Assembly: GCA_021825035.1 (NCBI GenBank)
Contig: JAKAIQ010000026.1
Location: 1 to 14,156, forward strand
DNA: 14,156 bases
Source: Deltaproteobacteria bacterium
GTDB taxonomy: Bacteria > Desulfobacterota > GWC2-55-46
Direction of reading: 5' to 3'
Shown one piece after another: positions 6,391 through 13,407 of this stretch. The position numbers and the translations under genes were made by a program. Position 1 is the first letter of the stretch, and every line of letters begins with the position of its first letter. Under the pieces are notes generated by a model. The model made no database searches, had not been told where the DNA came from, and saw only the letters and a program-made list of their open reading frames with translations.

Positions 6391-6846
6391 CCTTGATTCA
6401 ATGATGTAGCGTGATTGATAGCCCTCTTTGTCTATGATATACTGCATGGCCAGCATATTATCGGAATTGAAGATAACCGGACCCTTTAGATTGACGCTTA
6501 GCTGTCTTTTTTCTTTTGACGCAGTCACCATTACAAGGGTTACAAGGTTTTTTGCATCTTTCGCTCCGAGTTCCTCAACATCGTTCTTTTTCAGCGGCAC
6601 TTTATAGTCAGGCACGTACAGATCGGGGACGGTCAGAAGAAAAGCGACGTCGGGGTCTTCGACCGACTGAAGCCATTTCAAGGTGCCTTCGTCGTTATGG
6701 TCTATAAGTATGAACCGCCGGAGCTTTTCAAAGCCGGGGATACCCTGTACGAAACGTATTACTTTATCTTCCCGGACTGAAAGCAAACCGAAACGGCTGG
6801 AGTCGATTTTTAAGACAGACGTCATTTTCTGGCAGGTCATGTTCAT
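6385..6846 (-). CDS. fliW: FliW, flagellar assembly factor and CsrA antagonist
   Basis: This 153-residue cytoplasmic protein is of normal length for the family. FliW binds CsrA non-competitively and also flagellin, so free FliW rises when flagellin is exported and frees flagellin mRNA from CsrA. Family signatures visible are IRFVQGIPGFEKLRRFILI (about 30-48), LKWLQSVEDPDVAFLLTVP (about 56-74) and the acidic PDLYVPDYKV segment. The ATG at 6846 overlaps the csrA stop as ATGA, the usual tight csrA-fliW coupling; Met3 and Met8 are in-frame alternatives. In many relatives fliW is followed directly by flagellin; here two modification genes intervene. Confidence 0.96.
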   Translation of the reverse strand: MNMTCQKMTSVLKIDSSRFGLLSVREDKVIRFVQGIPGFEKLRRFILIDHNDEGTLKWLQSVEDPDVAFLLTVPDLYVPDYKVPLKKNDVEELGAKDAKNLVTLVMVTASKEKRQLSVNLKGPVIFNSDNMLAMQYIIDKEGYQSRYIIESRA

Positions 6847-7070
6847 TTTTGCCTGTGTCCTTTCAGCGCGTCGGCCTCATCGGACGTAAGCCCTGCCGCA
6901 CGCCTGTTTTCTTCCTGTATCTTCAAATATATTTCTTCCCTGTGGATCGCCATGTTCAGTGGGGCCTCGATGCCCAGCCTTACGTGATTTTCTTTTATCT
7001 CAACTACAAATATCTTGATTTCATCGCCGATTCTTATTCCCTCACCCGACTTCCTTGTCAGTACAAGCAT
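6843..7070 (-). CDS. csrA: CsrA, post-transcriptional regulator
   Basis: This 75-residue RNA-binding dimer begins MLVLTRKSGEGIRIGDEIKI and contains EIKENHVRLGIEAPLNMAIHREEIY, the strand and GIxAP-x4-hRxEI pattern typical of CsrA/RsmA. It binds GGA motifs near translation starts and blocks ribosomes. The length is slightly above that of the 61-residue E. coli protein because of a C-terminal tail, as in FliW-encoding bacteria where the tail contacts FliW. SD GGAGGG (7074..7079) is only three to four bases from the ATG and itself contains a GGA, so autoregulation is possible. It is the fifth gene of the sigma-28 operon that starts at flgM. Confidence 0.97.
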   Translation of the reverse strand: MLVLTRKSGEGIRIGDEIKIFVVEIKENHVRLGIEAPLNMAIHREEIYLKIQEENRRAAGLTSDEADALKGHRQK

Positions 7071-7108
7071 GCGCCCTCCATGGCTGAAAGATTGACGATC
7101 CCGACTCG

Positions 7109-7131
7109 TTCCGCAAGTTCGACCTGCGGAA
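7109..7131 (-). promoter_or_regulatory. Hairpin in the flgL-csrA gap
   Basis: TTCCGCA (minus strand 7125..7131) pairs perfectly with TGCGGAA (7109..7115) over a 9-base loop, inside the 72-base flgL-csrA gap. Three GGA motifs lie in or after it (minus strand at 7112..7110, 7101..7099 and the SD at 7079..7077). It could help set csrA expression separately from flgL. The role is inferred. Confidence 0.45.
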
Positions 7132-7142
7132 GGTCAACGGTT

Positions 7143-8027
7143 TTAAATATAGTTGAAGATATTCAAGCTTAAGACCTGGCTCGCCGAAGCCATCGACGCC
7201 TGAAGAGCCACCTGTCCGAGCTGCAAGTCGCCGATCACCTTGGTGAGATCCGCGTTCTGAAGGTTTGAGATGACCTTCTGAACCTCTGTCGTCGAGTTTC
7301 CCAGATCGCTCTGTATCGAAGTAAGCCTCCGAGACCTGGCGCCAACTTCCGACGCGGCGTTAAGAACCTGCTGCGAAGATGCTTGCAACGCGCTTATCGT
7401 TGATTGAACACCGGCCTGGTTGTTGCTATTGAGCGCCGTTATCAGGTTGGAGACGGTCTGAAAGACATCGACCCCTCCCGGTATACCGGTTCCCTTGAAC
7501 ACCTCCCCTCCGTTCATTCCTACGGTCATGGTGCTGGAGCCGATGCTGATCTGATAGCTGTTAGAGTCTCCCTGGAAATTTCCGGACGAGTCGAAAGCGG
7601 CGGTATTGGTCTTGTATCCCGAAAAAATATAAGTGTCTCCGACCTGGGTATTGCCAAGAGTTATAAGTTGATCGCTGAGGCTTTGCACTTGATTCGCGAT
7701 GGTGCTCCTCGTCGAGGCGTTCTGAGTGCCGTCCGCGCCCTGAATAGCGAGGTCCTGGATACTTGTCAATATATTATTGGCGCTTGCGAGGGCGTTGGCG
7801 GCAGAGCCCAGGTATGAAGAAGCCGAAGAGACGTTTTTCCCGGTCTGATTCAATTCGGAAAGCGCACTGTTTGATGAAAGCAACTCTCCGGCGCCGAGCG
7901 GGTCATCGGAAGGGGAATTTATCTTCATACCTGTTGAAATCTCATTATTGAGATTGTAGATGGACTCCTGCTGGCTTTCAATGCCGTTAACGTATGAATT
8001 GTACAGCATAGACTGTGTGACTCTCAT
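7143..8027 (-). CDS. flgL: FlgL, hook-filament junction protein (HAP3)
   Basis: This 294-residue protein joins the filament to FlgK at the hook tip and belongs to the flagellin superfamily. The N-terminus MRVTQSMLYNSYVNGIESQQ and the ISTGMKINSPSDDPLGAGEL segment are the D0/D1 helix of FlgL (compare the SSGLKINSAADDPAG of flagellin). The C-terminus QLGQVALQASMASASQVLSLNIFNYI (read in parts) ends in the usual S-x-x-N-x-L-x-Y pattern. Length is normal. SD GGGAGGT (8031..8037) is strong and well placed for the ATG at 8027. A 104-base gap separates it from flgK, with a small palindromic hairpin but no convincing promoter, so it is read as part of the flgM operon. Confidence 0.96.
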   Translation of the reverse strand: MRVTQSMLYNSYVNGIESQQESIYNLNNEISTGMKINSPSDDPLGAGELLSSNSALSELNQTGKNVSSASSYLGSAANALASANNILTSIQDLAIQGADGTQNASTRSTIANQVQSLSDQLITLGNTQVGDTYIFSGYKTNTAAFDSSGNFQGDSNSYQISIGSSTMTVGMNGGEVFKGTGIPGGVDVFQTVSNLITALNSNNQAGVQSTISALQASSQQVLNAASEVGARSRRLTSIQSDLGNSTTEVQKVISNLQNADLTKVIGDLQLGQVALQASMASASQVLSLNIFNYI

Positions 8028-8054
8028 TGCACCTCCCTTAACGTACGTGCCTTA

Positions 8055-8068
8055 ATGCCGCGCGGCAT
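8055..8068. repeat. 14-bp perfect palindrome in the flgK-flgL gap
   Basis: ATGCCGCGCGGCAT is self-complementary and in RNA can form a 5-bp stem with a GCGC loop. It lies 28 bases upstream of the flgL start. It may be a small mRNA structure or an operator; nothing in the sequence decides between them. Confidence 0.4.
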
Positions 8069-8131
8069 CGACGGCGTTTACAGGAATTGGAAAGCAGACC
8101 ATCGAAAAATTCTCCGGCTAAATTAAACGAG

Positions 8132-9769
8132 CTATTGCATGTTCATGAGAGCGTCCATCATGTTATTTACGGTACTGATGACCTTCGCAGACGCCTGATA
8201 AGCCTGTTGGAGCTTAATGAGATTTACGGCTTCCTCCTCTATGGAAACCTTCGAGACTGAATCTTTCGACGCCTGAAGCTGATTCGTTACGTTCTGCTGG
8301 GCAGTCACGCTGTTAGACACATTCTGCACCGTGGAACCCAGATCAGTCACTGCAGAGCTGTAGTAGTCGCCAAGCGTCGCGCCGTTCACGATTGAGGCGT
8401 TATTAAGCGACGCAAGGGCAAGGGCGTTCGTGTTGTCTCCGGGAAGCCCCGCCGAGGTTGACGCCGCCGCTATCTTGCTCGGGTCGCTTATGGCCACGCT
8501 GAGATTTTGCGCGGCATTGGTCGTTAGATTGACGCTAAATGCGTCACCGGCGGCGGGAGGTCCGCTGTTGTTAGCCACGGCAACGGACAGGCCGTCAAAA
8601 TTGATCGCGTTGCCGGAGGTGTATGCGCCGTTTGGTACGACGACCGAGCCGGTAGTGGTATCGACCACCGTATAACTGGAGGCGCTTGAAAATCTTATCT
8701 CGTAATTGTCCGACGTGACGGCGCTCAAATTTGCTATAGACGCGCCGGATACCGTGGCGCCTCCGGTATTGCCGCTATTCGCGCCGGCATAAACCGTAGG
8801 CAATGAAAAAAAATCGGTATTGGTAGAACCATCGAGCCCGTAACCTGATCTGTGCTGGAGGTCTACGGACTTCGTCAAAGAAAAAGCCATGAGGTTAAGA
8901 TTGCCGTCAAGGCCCTGAATGTATTGGCTCGCATTCAGAATGCCTTTGAGACTCCCTCCACTTATATTAGAATTTATCGATACCCCGTTACTCTCGATAT
9001 TGTCCGCTCCTGCGCCGCCATTGGCCGAAACCGTGAGCGGAGAGACCTGGGAGCCGGTGACGAGACAAGTTCCACCGACGTAGACGTTCAACTCCCCGGA
9101 TTGGTCTTCAATGGTCTTGACGTCTACGATATTCGAGAGTTGTCCAAGCAGCACATCCCTCTGGTCAAGAAGATCATTCGCCGAAGTTCCGCCGGACTGG
9201 GCGTTGGCAACAGCCTGGTTCAGGCCGGCTATCTGGTTGGCCAGTCCATTTATCTGCTGTACGCTTGCGCTTATCTGCTGGTTTATATCCGAAAGGTTTT
9301 GCTTGATGGCGCTGTCTATGTTGTTGAAGCCGTCCGCCAGGGTGTTTGCGCTTGAAAGAACGGCCGACCTGCTCGCCGAAGACGAAGGATCGTTCGCGAG
9401 ATCCTGGAAGGAGCTAAAGAAGCCGTTTATGTCCGAATTAAGGCCCGAACCGCTCTGGTCGTTGAAATACGTCTGAATGTTATTGAGGACACTGCTCTCG
9501 GACTGAAAGGCGCTCAGGCTCGAATTGGAGCTCATAAGCTGAGTACTTACAAAATTATCGTAGGACCTTGTAACGTTTTGCACGTCGACGCCGGTGCCGT
9601 AAAATACCCCCCCGTATTCCACGGGAGTGTTCTCCGTAAGATTGGCAACCTGCCTCGAATATCCAGGGGTGTTCGCATTCGCAATATTTTGGGAAGTTAC
9701 GTTTATTGACTGCTCATCGGTAAGAAGCGCAGTCCTTGCTATATCGAGCGCGGAATAAAGAGACGGCAT
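8132..9769 (-). CDS. flgK: FlgK, hook-filament junction protein (HAP1)
   Basis: This 545-residue protein is the first hook-associated protein, seated on the hook under FlgL. The N-terminal D0 helix LYSALDIARTALLTDEQSIN leads to the axial-family signature NVTSQNIANANTPGYSRQ (about 23-40). YGTGVDVQNVTRSYDNFVSTQL follows, as in FlgK. The C-terminus SIEEEAVNLIKLQQAYQASA then KVISTVNNMMDALMNMQ is the classical FlgK end. The central region is Ser/Asn/Gly-rich and variable. Length is in the normal 450-650 range. It starts two bases after flgN, with SD AAGGGG in the flgN end seven bases before the ATG. FlgN, encoded just upstream, is its expected chaperone. Confidence 0.97.
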   Translation of the reverse strand: MPSLYSALDIARTALLTDEQSINVTSQNIANANTPGYSRQVANLTENTPVEYGGVFYGTGVDVQNVTRSYDNFVSTQLMSSNSSLSAFQSESSVLNNIQTYFNDQSGSGLNSDINGFFSSFQDLANDPSSSASRSAVLSSANTLADGFNNIDSAIKQNLSDINQQISASVQQINGLANQIAGLNQAVANAQSGGTSANDLLDQRDVLLGQLSNIVDVKTIEDQSGELNVYVGGTCLVTGSQVSPLTVSANGGAGADNIESNGVSINSNISGGSLKGILNASQYIQGLDGNLNLMAFSLTKSVDLQHRSGYGLDGSTNTDFFSLPTVYAGANSGNTGGATVSGASIANLSAVTSDNYEIRFSSASSYTVVDTTTGSVVVPNGAYTSGNAINFDGLSVAVANNSGPPAAGDAFSVNLTTNAAQNLSVAISDPSKIAAASTSAGLPGDNTNALALASLNNASIVNGATLGDYYSSAVTDLGSTVQNVSNSVTAQQNVTNQLQASKDSVSKVSIEEEAVNLIKLQQAYQASAKVISTVNNMMDALMNMQ

Positions 9770-9771
9770 TT

Positions 9772-10266
9772 TCAGGCCCCTTTGTTCAAATAACTTCCTT
9801 TTACAGCAAATCCATGCAATCGCCCGCTTGTGTTGTAATTATTGTTGACGATGAATCTGCCGAGAAAACCGAGCGTCTTGTTTACATTGTCCAGACATCC
9901 CTCCACAATAAAGCCGTTTACCCTGTTTATTTCCTTTATGCTCTCGGCTATCGAAATAATTTTGGACAGCTGCTCTTCAAGCTTATCCCCAAGGGATTGA
10001 TCCGCTTTCTTGATTATGCCGGAAATGTTTACCTCTTCGGCCGGCATGCCGAGCGCCGCGACCGCTTCTCTAATAAGCCTCAGCCGCAGCTTTTCCATCT
10101 TCTGAATGTGAACGATCAGATGCTCTTTCTTACAAACCGTCTCATAAAGCGCCCTGTAATCCCTGTCAGCGAGGTCTTCATTCTCTTTATGAAGAACGGA
10201 CACGAGTTCTTCATAAAAGGCGGTTTCTTTAACGAGATGGTCGATAAGTGCCCTTAATTCATTCAT
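9772..10266 (-). CDS. flgN: FlgN, export chaperone for FlgK and FlgL
   Basis: This 164-residue, mostly helical and charged protein has coiled-coil-like segments (LKE/EKLRLRLIREAV, DKLEEQLSKIISIAESIKEIN). Sequence conservation in FlgN is low, so the assignment rests on length, the pattern of long helices, the C-terminal NGFIVEGCLDNVNKTLGFLG segment typical of FlgN_2-like proteins, and position between flgM and flgK. It acts in the cytoplasm, delivering FlgK and FlgL to the export gate. Its ATG overlaps the flgM stop by eight bases (ATGAATGA); there is no clear SD, so translation is probably coupled to flgM. Confidence 0.88.
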   Translation of the reverse strand: MNELRALIDHLVKETAFYEELVSVLHKENEDLADRDYRALYETVCKKEHLIVHIQKMEKLRLRLIREAVAALGMPAEEVNISGIIKKADQSLGDKLEEQLSKIISIAESIKEINRVNGFIVEGCLDNVNKTLGFLGRFIVNNNYNTSGRLHGFAVKGSYLNKGA

Positions 10267-10588
10267 TTGTTTTGTTCGGTTTCCTGGAATAGATTGAGTC
10301 TCTAAGAGCTTTAGTTATCATCTTCTCAGCGACCTTACCCGCATCGACGCTGTAAGAGCCCTGCTCTATGTCGCTCTTGAGGCTTACGACCATGTCGCCC
10401 CTTACGTCCGGCAAGGACTCAAGCATTTTTTTTACCCTGCTTAAGTCCATGGCTCTCTGGGATATATTTACGCTGTCTCCGGCCCCGGAAGCGTCTCCGG
10501 CGTTAGACTGTTTAACCTGATCCTTTTCGCCGACTTTTTTGACGATATTATCGGTGCCAACTCCGGGTTTCTTCCCATTTATCTTCAT
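10259..10588 (-). CDS. flgM: FlgM, anti-sigma-28 factor
   Basis: This 109-residue protein binds and silences sigma-28 until it is secreted through the completed hook, then class III genes turn on. The start is ATG 10588..10586 (MKINGKKPG), placed by SD GGAGGGG at 10591..10597; an upstream in-frame TTG at 10609 lies before that SD and is unlikely. The N-terminal half is polar and disordered (KKVGEKDQVKQSNAGDASGA), as required for export. The C-terminal sigma-binding helices are DSVNISQRAMDLSRVKKMLE, then VRGDMVVSLKSDIEQGSYSV and DAGKVAEKMITKAL. It heads an operon driven by a sigma-28 promoter, so it is produced by the factor it inhibits. Confidence 0.95.
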   Translation of the reverse strand: MKINGKKPGVGTDNIVKKVGEKDQVKQSNAGDASGAGDSVNISQRAMDLSRVKKMLESLPDVRGDMVVSLKSDIEQGSYSVDAGKVAEKMITKALRDSIYSRKPNKTNE

Positions 10589-10590
10589 AA

Positions 10591-10597
10591 CCCCTCC
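10591..10597 (-). promoter_or_regulatory. Shine-Dalgarno that fixes the flgM start
   Basis: GGAGGGG on the minus strand, preceded by ACA (ACAGGAGGGG), lies just before the ATG at 10588. It excludes the upstream TTG as the start. ACAGGA also resembles the CsrA core consensus, so flgM could be a CsrA target; this is a weak inference from a short motif. Confidence 0.6.
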
Positions 10598-10626
10598 TGT
10601 TTTAGGCAAACAATATCATACCTAAG

Positions 10627-10653
10627 ATATCGGCTGCCTAAAAAAAAACTTTA
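10627..10653 (-). promoter_or_regulatory. Sigma-28 (FliA) promoter of the flgM-flgN-flgK-flgL-csrA-fliW operon
   Basis: On the minus strand -35 TAAAGTTT (10646..10653), spacer of 11 bases, and -10 GCCGATAT (10627..10634) match TAAAGTTT-N11-GCCGATAA at 15 of 16 positions. The start should fall near 10620, about 32 bases before the flgM ATG. The -35 and spacer share a run of nine T, a potential slippage tract. Confidence 0.93.
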
Positions 10654-10723
10654 GAGGTTACAGAAAGCGGAAGAGTTCAATTAAATATCCTGAAACCAAA
10701 AATCTTCATTTAAACAACCCCCA

Positions 10724-11512
10724 TTAGGCGAAAGGAAGCGCCTGCGGGTCTACAGATTCGCCTTTTTTTAAAACCTCAAAGTGCAGATGCGGGCCTGTCG
10801 ACCTTCCGGTGCTTCCGACATAAGCGATGGGATCAGCCGTGGTTACACTGTCTCCCCGTTCTACGAGATTCTCCTTATTATGGGCGTACCTCGTCACATA
10901 TCCATTATCGTGCATTATCTCCACGACATTTCCATATCCGGATCTTTTGCCGCTGAATATTACTTTTCCATCGGAGGCCGGATATACCGGAGAACCCTCC
11001 GGAGCGGCAATATCCAAGCCATGATGAAACTTAATGCCGCCTGTGAAAGGGTCTTTTCTCAACCCGTATCCGGAACTTATTTTTCCTCGCAACGGAAATC
11101 TGAACTTTTTGGCTTTGACGGGCTTATCTTCAACGGTTTTATTCTGCGTCGTTGCAGGATTGACAACATTACTGCCCCTGTCGGCACCGGCGCTATTTAA
11201 TGGTTGAGGCGCGTCTTCCCTTGCATTGAATTCGTTGGTCAGCTGTTTCATGAGAATATTTTCCAGGCCTATCGACCCGTTCGAGGCCATAAGTTTTGAA
11301 AGCTCAGCATCGAAAAGCGACTCATATATGTCTTCACCCGGCGCAGCGGGCAGAAGGCCGCTCTTTTCGATGGTTTTCCTCATTTCCTGAAGCATCTGAT
11401 TGACAAACAATGCCTCAAAGTTAATAACGGCTTTTTTGATCTCAGCGGAATTTTGTGAAGCTACGTTGCTGTTTTTCATGACCGAGGCGCCTGCTGCGCT
11501 AATATCCTTCAT
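10724..11512 (-). CDS. flgJ: FlgJ-type rod protein fused to an M23 (LytM-like) peptidoglycan endopeptidase
   Basis: This 262-residue protein has two domains. Residues about 27-92 match the rod-binding FlgJ N-domain (FEALFVNQMLQEMRKTIEKS, then DIYESLFDAELSKLMAS and LENILMKQL). A linker of about 45 polar residues follows. Residues about 137-262 are an M23 metallopeptidase: RGKISSGYGLRKDPFTGG, HHGLDIAAPEG with Zn ligands H163 and D167, H211 in RYAH, and H242-L-H244 in GPHLHFEV. All expected ligands are present, so it should be active. It would cap the growing rod in the periplasm and cleave peptide cross-links. Classical gammaproteobacterial FlgJ has a GH73 glucosaminidase here instead. No signal peptide is visible, consistent with export by the flagellar system. 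SD AAGGAG precedes the ATG by four bases. Confidence 0.93.
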   Translation of the reverse strand: MKDISAAGASVMKNSNVASQNSAEIKKAVINFEALFVNQMLQEMRKTIEKSGLLPAAPGEDIYESLFDAELSKLMASNGSIGLENILMKQLTNEFNAREDAPQPLNSAGADRGSNVVNPATTQNKTVEDKPVKAKKFRFPLRGKISSGYGLRKDPFTGGIKFHHGLDIAAPEGSPVYPASDGKVIFSGKRSGYGNVVEIMHDNGYVTRYAHNKENLVERGDSVTTADPIAYVGSTGRSTGPHLHFEVLKKGESVDPQALPFA

Positions 11513-11540
11513 AATTCTCCTTATTCAGGAAAAATGATCT

Positions 11541-12650
11541 TTATATTATTTCCAGATCAGCCTGGAGGGCCCCTGCAGCCTTTATAGCCTGCAATATGGC
11601 GATCAGGTCCCTCGGCGTCACTCCGACAAGGTTAAGAGCCCTCACGACATCGCCGAGAGTCACGCTCTCAGGAAGCAGAATCAGCCTCGATTTAGCTTCA
11701 TTTACCTTGGTATCAACGACCGGCGCCACTACCGTCTCTCCATGGGGAGACAGAGCGGCAGGCTGTGAAATCTCATACTGGGTCTTAATTTCGATGCTTA
11801 TATCGCCGTGAGAAATAGCGACGGTAGCTATCCTGACGTTCTCACCCATGACTATCGTCCCGGTCCGTTCATTTATAATCACTTTGGTTACAGTGTCCGG
11901 TTTGACGTCAAGCCTTTCTATCCTCGACATGTACGAGACCATGTCGTTTCTGTAACTTGATGGCACGCCAATTTTAACCCTGCCGGCATCCAGCGGCTGA
12001 GCGATTGACCCGTTGAGACTCGTGTTGATCGAGTCGGCTATTCTCTTTGACGTTGTAAAATCAGGGTCCCTGAGCGTAAGGAAGATGTCGTCTTTACCCT
12101 GAATCTCCAGCGGCACTCCCCTTTCCACTATCGCTCCGTCAGGTATCTTTCCGGCGTTTTGATGATTCTTGACGATATTCGCACCGGCGTTTCCGGCGGA
12201 AAATCCGCCCAGGGAGATAGCTCCCTGCGCCACGGCGTAAACGCGACCGTCCGGGCCTTTAAGTTGAGTGCTTATGAGCGTGCCTCCCTGGAGGCTTGTA
12301 GCGTCTCCGAGTGAAGATACGAGGACATCGATCTTGCCGCCGGGCCGTGTAAAAGGCGGCAGTTCAGCCGTCACAAGAACGGTTGCCGTGTTTTTGACCA
12401 TTATTGTAGCCGGATTCGTCTGCATGCCCATCTTATCGAGCATGTTAGCTATCGCCTGTAAAGTAAAAAGAGCCGTCGTTTTGTCGCCGGTGCCGTCAAG
12501 CCCGACAACCAGCCCGAACCCCGTTATCTGGTTGGGCCTCACCCCTTCAAAAAAAGCGATGTCTTTTATCCTTGCGGCGAAGACGCTCGACGGCGGTAAA
12601 ATGCACGCCAGCATAACAAGCAGAGGATATAGTTTAAAACGGCCAAACAT
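11541..12650 (-). CDS. flgI: FlgI, flagellar P-ring protein
   Basis: This 369-residue periplasmic protein forms the bushing around the rod at the peptidoglycan layer. A Sec signal peptide (hydrophobic LYPLLVMLACILPPSSVFA, cleavage after about residue 25) is followed by ARIKDIAFFEGVRPNQITGF and GLVVGLDGTGDKT, the family signature. Further typical segments are NTATVLVTAELPPFTRPGGK, DVLVSSLGDATSLQGGTL and the C-terminal VTPRDLIAILQAIKAAGALQ. Length matches the family. The ATG at 12650 lies inside the end of flgH (17-base overlap), suggesting coupled translation. flgJ follows after 28 bases. Confidence 0.98.
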   Translation of the reverse strand: MFGRFKLYPLLVMLACILPPSSVFAARIKDIAFFEGVRPNQITGFGLVVGLDGTGDKTTALFTLQAIANMLDKMGMQTNPATIMVKNTATVLVTAELPPFTRPGGKIDVLVSSLGDATSLQGGTLISTQLKGPDGRVYAVAQGAISLGGFSAGNAGANIVKNHQNAGKIPDGAIVERGVPLEIQGKDDIFLTLRDPDFTTSKRIADSINTSLNGSIAQPLDAGRVKIGVPSSYRNDMVSYMSRIERLDVKPDTVTKVIINERTGTIVMGENVRIATVAISHGDISIEIKTQYEISQPAALSPHGETVVAPVVDTKVNEAKSRLILLPESVTLGDVVRALNLVGVTPRDLIAILQAIKAAGALQADLEII

Positions 12651-13335
12651 TGTCGAATATCCTCCTCAGCCATCCAGGCCTCTGTTCATCGGACAGAACT
12701 CCATTTCCGGAATACTCTATTCTCGCGTCGGAAAGCTGGTTTGATGATACGGTATTGTTGTTTGATAGGTCTTCGGGCCTTACCATGCCGCTTAAAACTA
12801 TATACTGGAGTTCGTTATTGATGACCATATCCTTGCGGCCTTCCAGCACCAGGTTGCCGTTAGGCAATACATTCACCACCCTTGCGGCGATTACCGCCGT
12901 CAGCACCCCGGACCGTTTGGTCGTCCCGTTCCCGGCGAATTTGGAGTTATAGCTGTCCTGAAATTGCGGACTGAACGGATTGGCCGCGTTAAACTTCATG
13001 CCCATGTTAAGAGGAACCCCAAAGAGATTCTGTATCGCTGCATTGTCGCTTGAAGTTCTCGCGGTCGAAGTGCTTGCCGCCTTTACGGCATTTGCGTTCT
13101 CCGAGATCAGTACCGTTACCGTATCACCTACATATCTCGCCTTCATATCCTGAAATAGACTGTTTCTCAATGTCTCGCCGGGCCAGATAGAGCCTGGCGT
13201 TGACGGAATGTTAACGGGCTGAACCGGTATGGCGGAAATGTCTATCTTTTTTGGCTGCGGGATCGTTGTGGCGCACCCCATAACCGATGTTACGATGGCG
13301 AAAGACGCGATTCCGGACAATAAACGCTTATTCAT
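12634..13335 (-). CDS. flgH: FlgH, flagellar L-ring lipoprotein
   Basis: This outer-membrane lipoprotein forms the L ring around the rod. Taking ATG 13335..13333 gives 233 residues and places a lipoprotein signal correctly: MNKRLLSGIASFAIVTSVMG followed by Cys21, a lipobox-like site. SD AGGGA is nine bases upstream. A longer in-frame start at 13386 would put 17 extra residues before the signal and is disfavoured. Family segments include PGSIWPGETLRNSLFQDMKA, RYVGDTVTVLISENANAVK, the SDNAAIQNLFG region, VLPNGNLVLEGRKDMVINNE, VLSGMVRPEDLSNNNTVSS and the ending RPGWLRRIFDNVWPF. Its presence shows an outer membrane. Confidence 0.97.
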   Translation of the reverse strand: MNKRLLSGIASFAIVTSVMGCATTIPQPKKIDISAIPVQPVNIPSTPGSIWPGETLRNSLFQDMKARYVGDTVTVLISENANAVKAASTSTARTSSDNAAIQNLFGVPLNMGMKFNAANPFSPQFQDSYNSKFAGNGTTKRSGVLTAVIAARVVNVLPNGNLVLEGRKDMVINNELQYIVLSGMVRPEDLSNNNTVSSNQLSDARIEYSGNGVLSDEQRPGWLRRIFDNVWPF

Positions 13336-13407
13336 ATGATGAATTCCCTGATTCCTTTTGGGCCGGTTGTTAAAAACCGCCAACATCCCGACCTATCGAT
13401 GATCCGC

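Noticed and set aside
8028..8131. Searched for a sigma-28 promoter specific to flgL
   Set aside because: AT-rich bases and a TTCGATGG segment occur, but no TAAAG-like -35 at the right spacing.
10600..10723. Looked for a terminator after flgJ
   Set aside because: No stable stem with a T-run was found; the T9 run belongs to the sigma-28 promoter. Read-through from flgJ into flgM remains possible.
12268..12744. Long open frame on the plus strand, and others such as 4341..4877, 5514..6080 and 9736..10257
   Set aside because: They lie opposite well-identified flagellar or TPR genes, show no family motifs, and read as antisense shadows of those genes.
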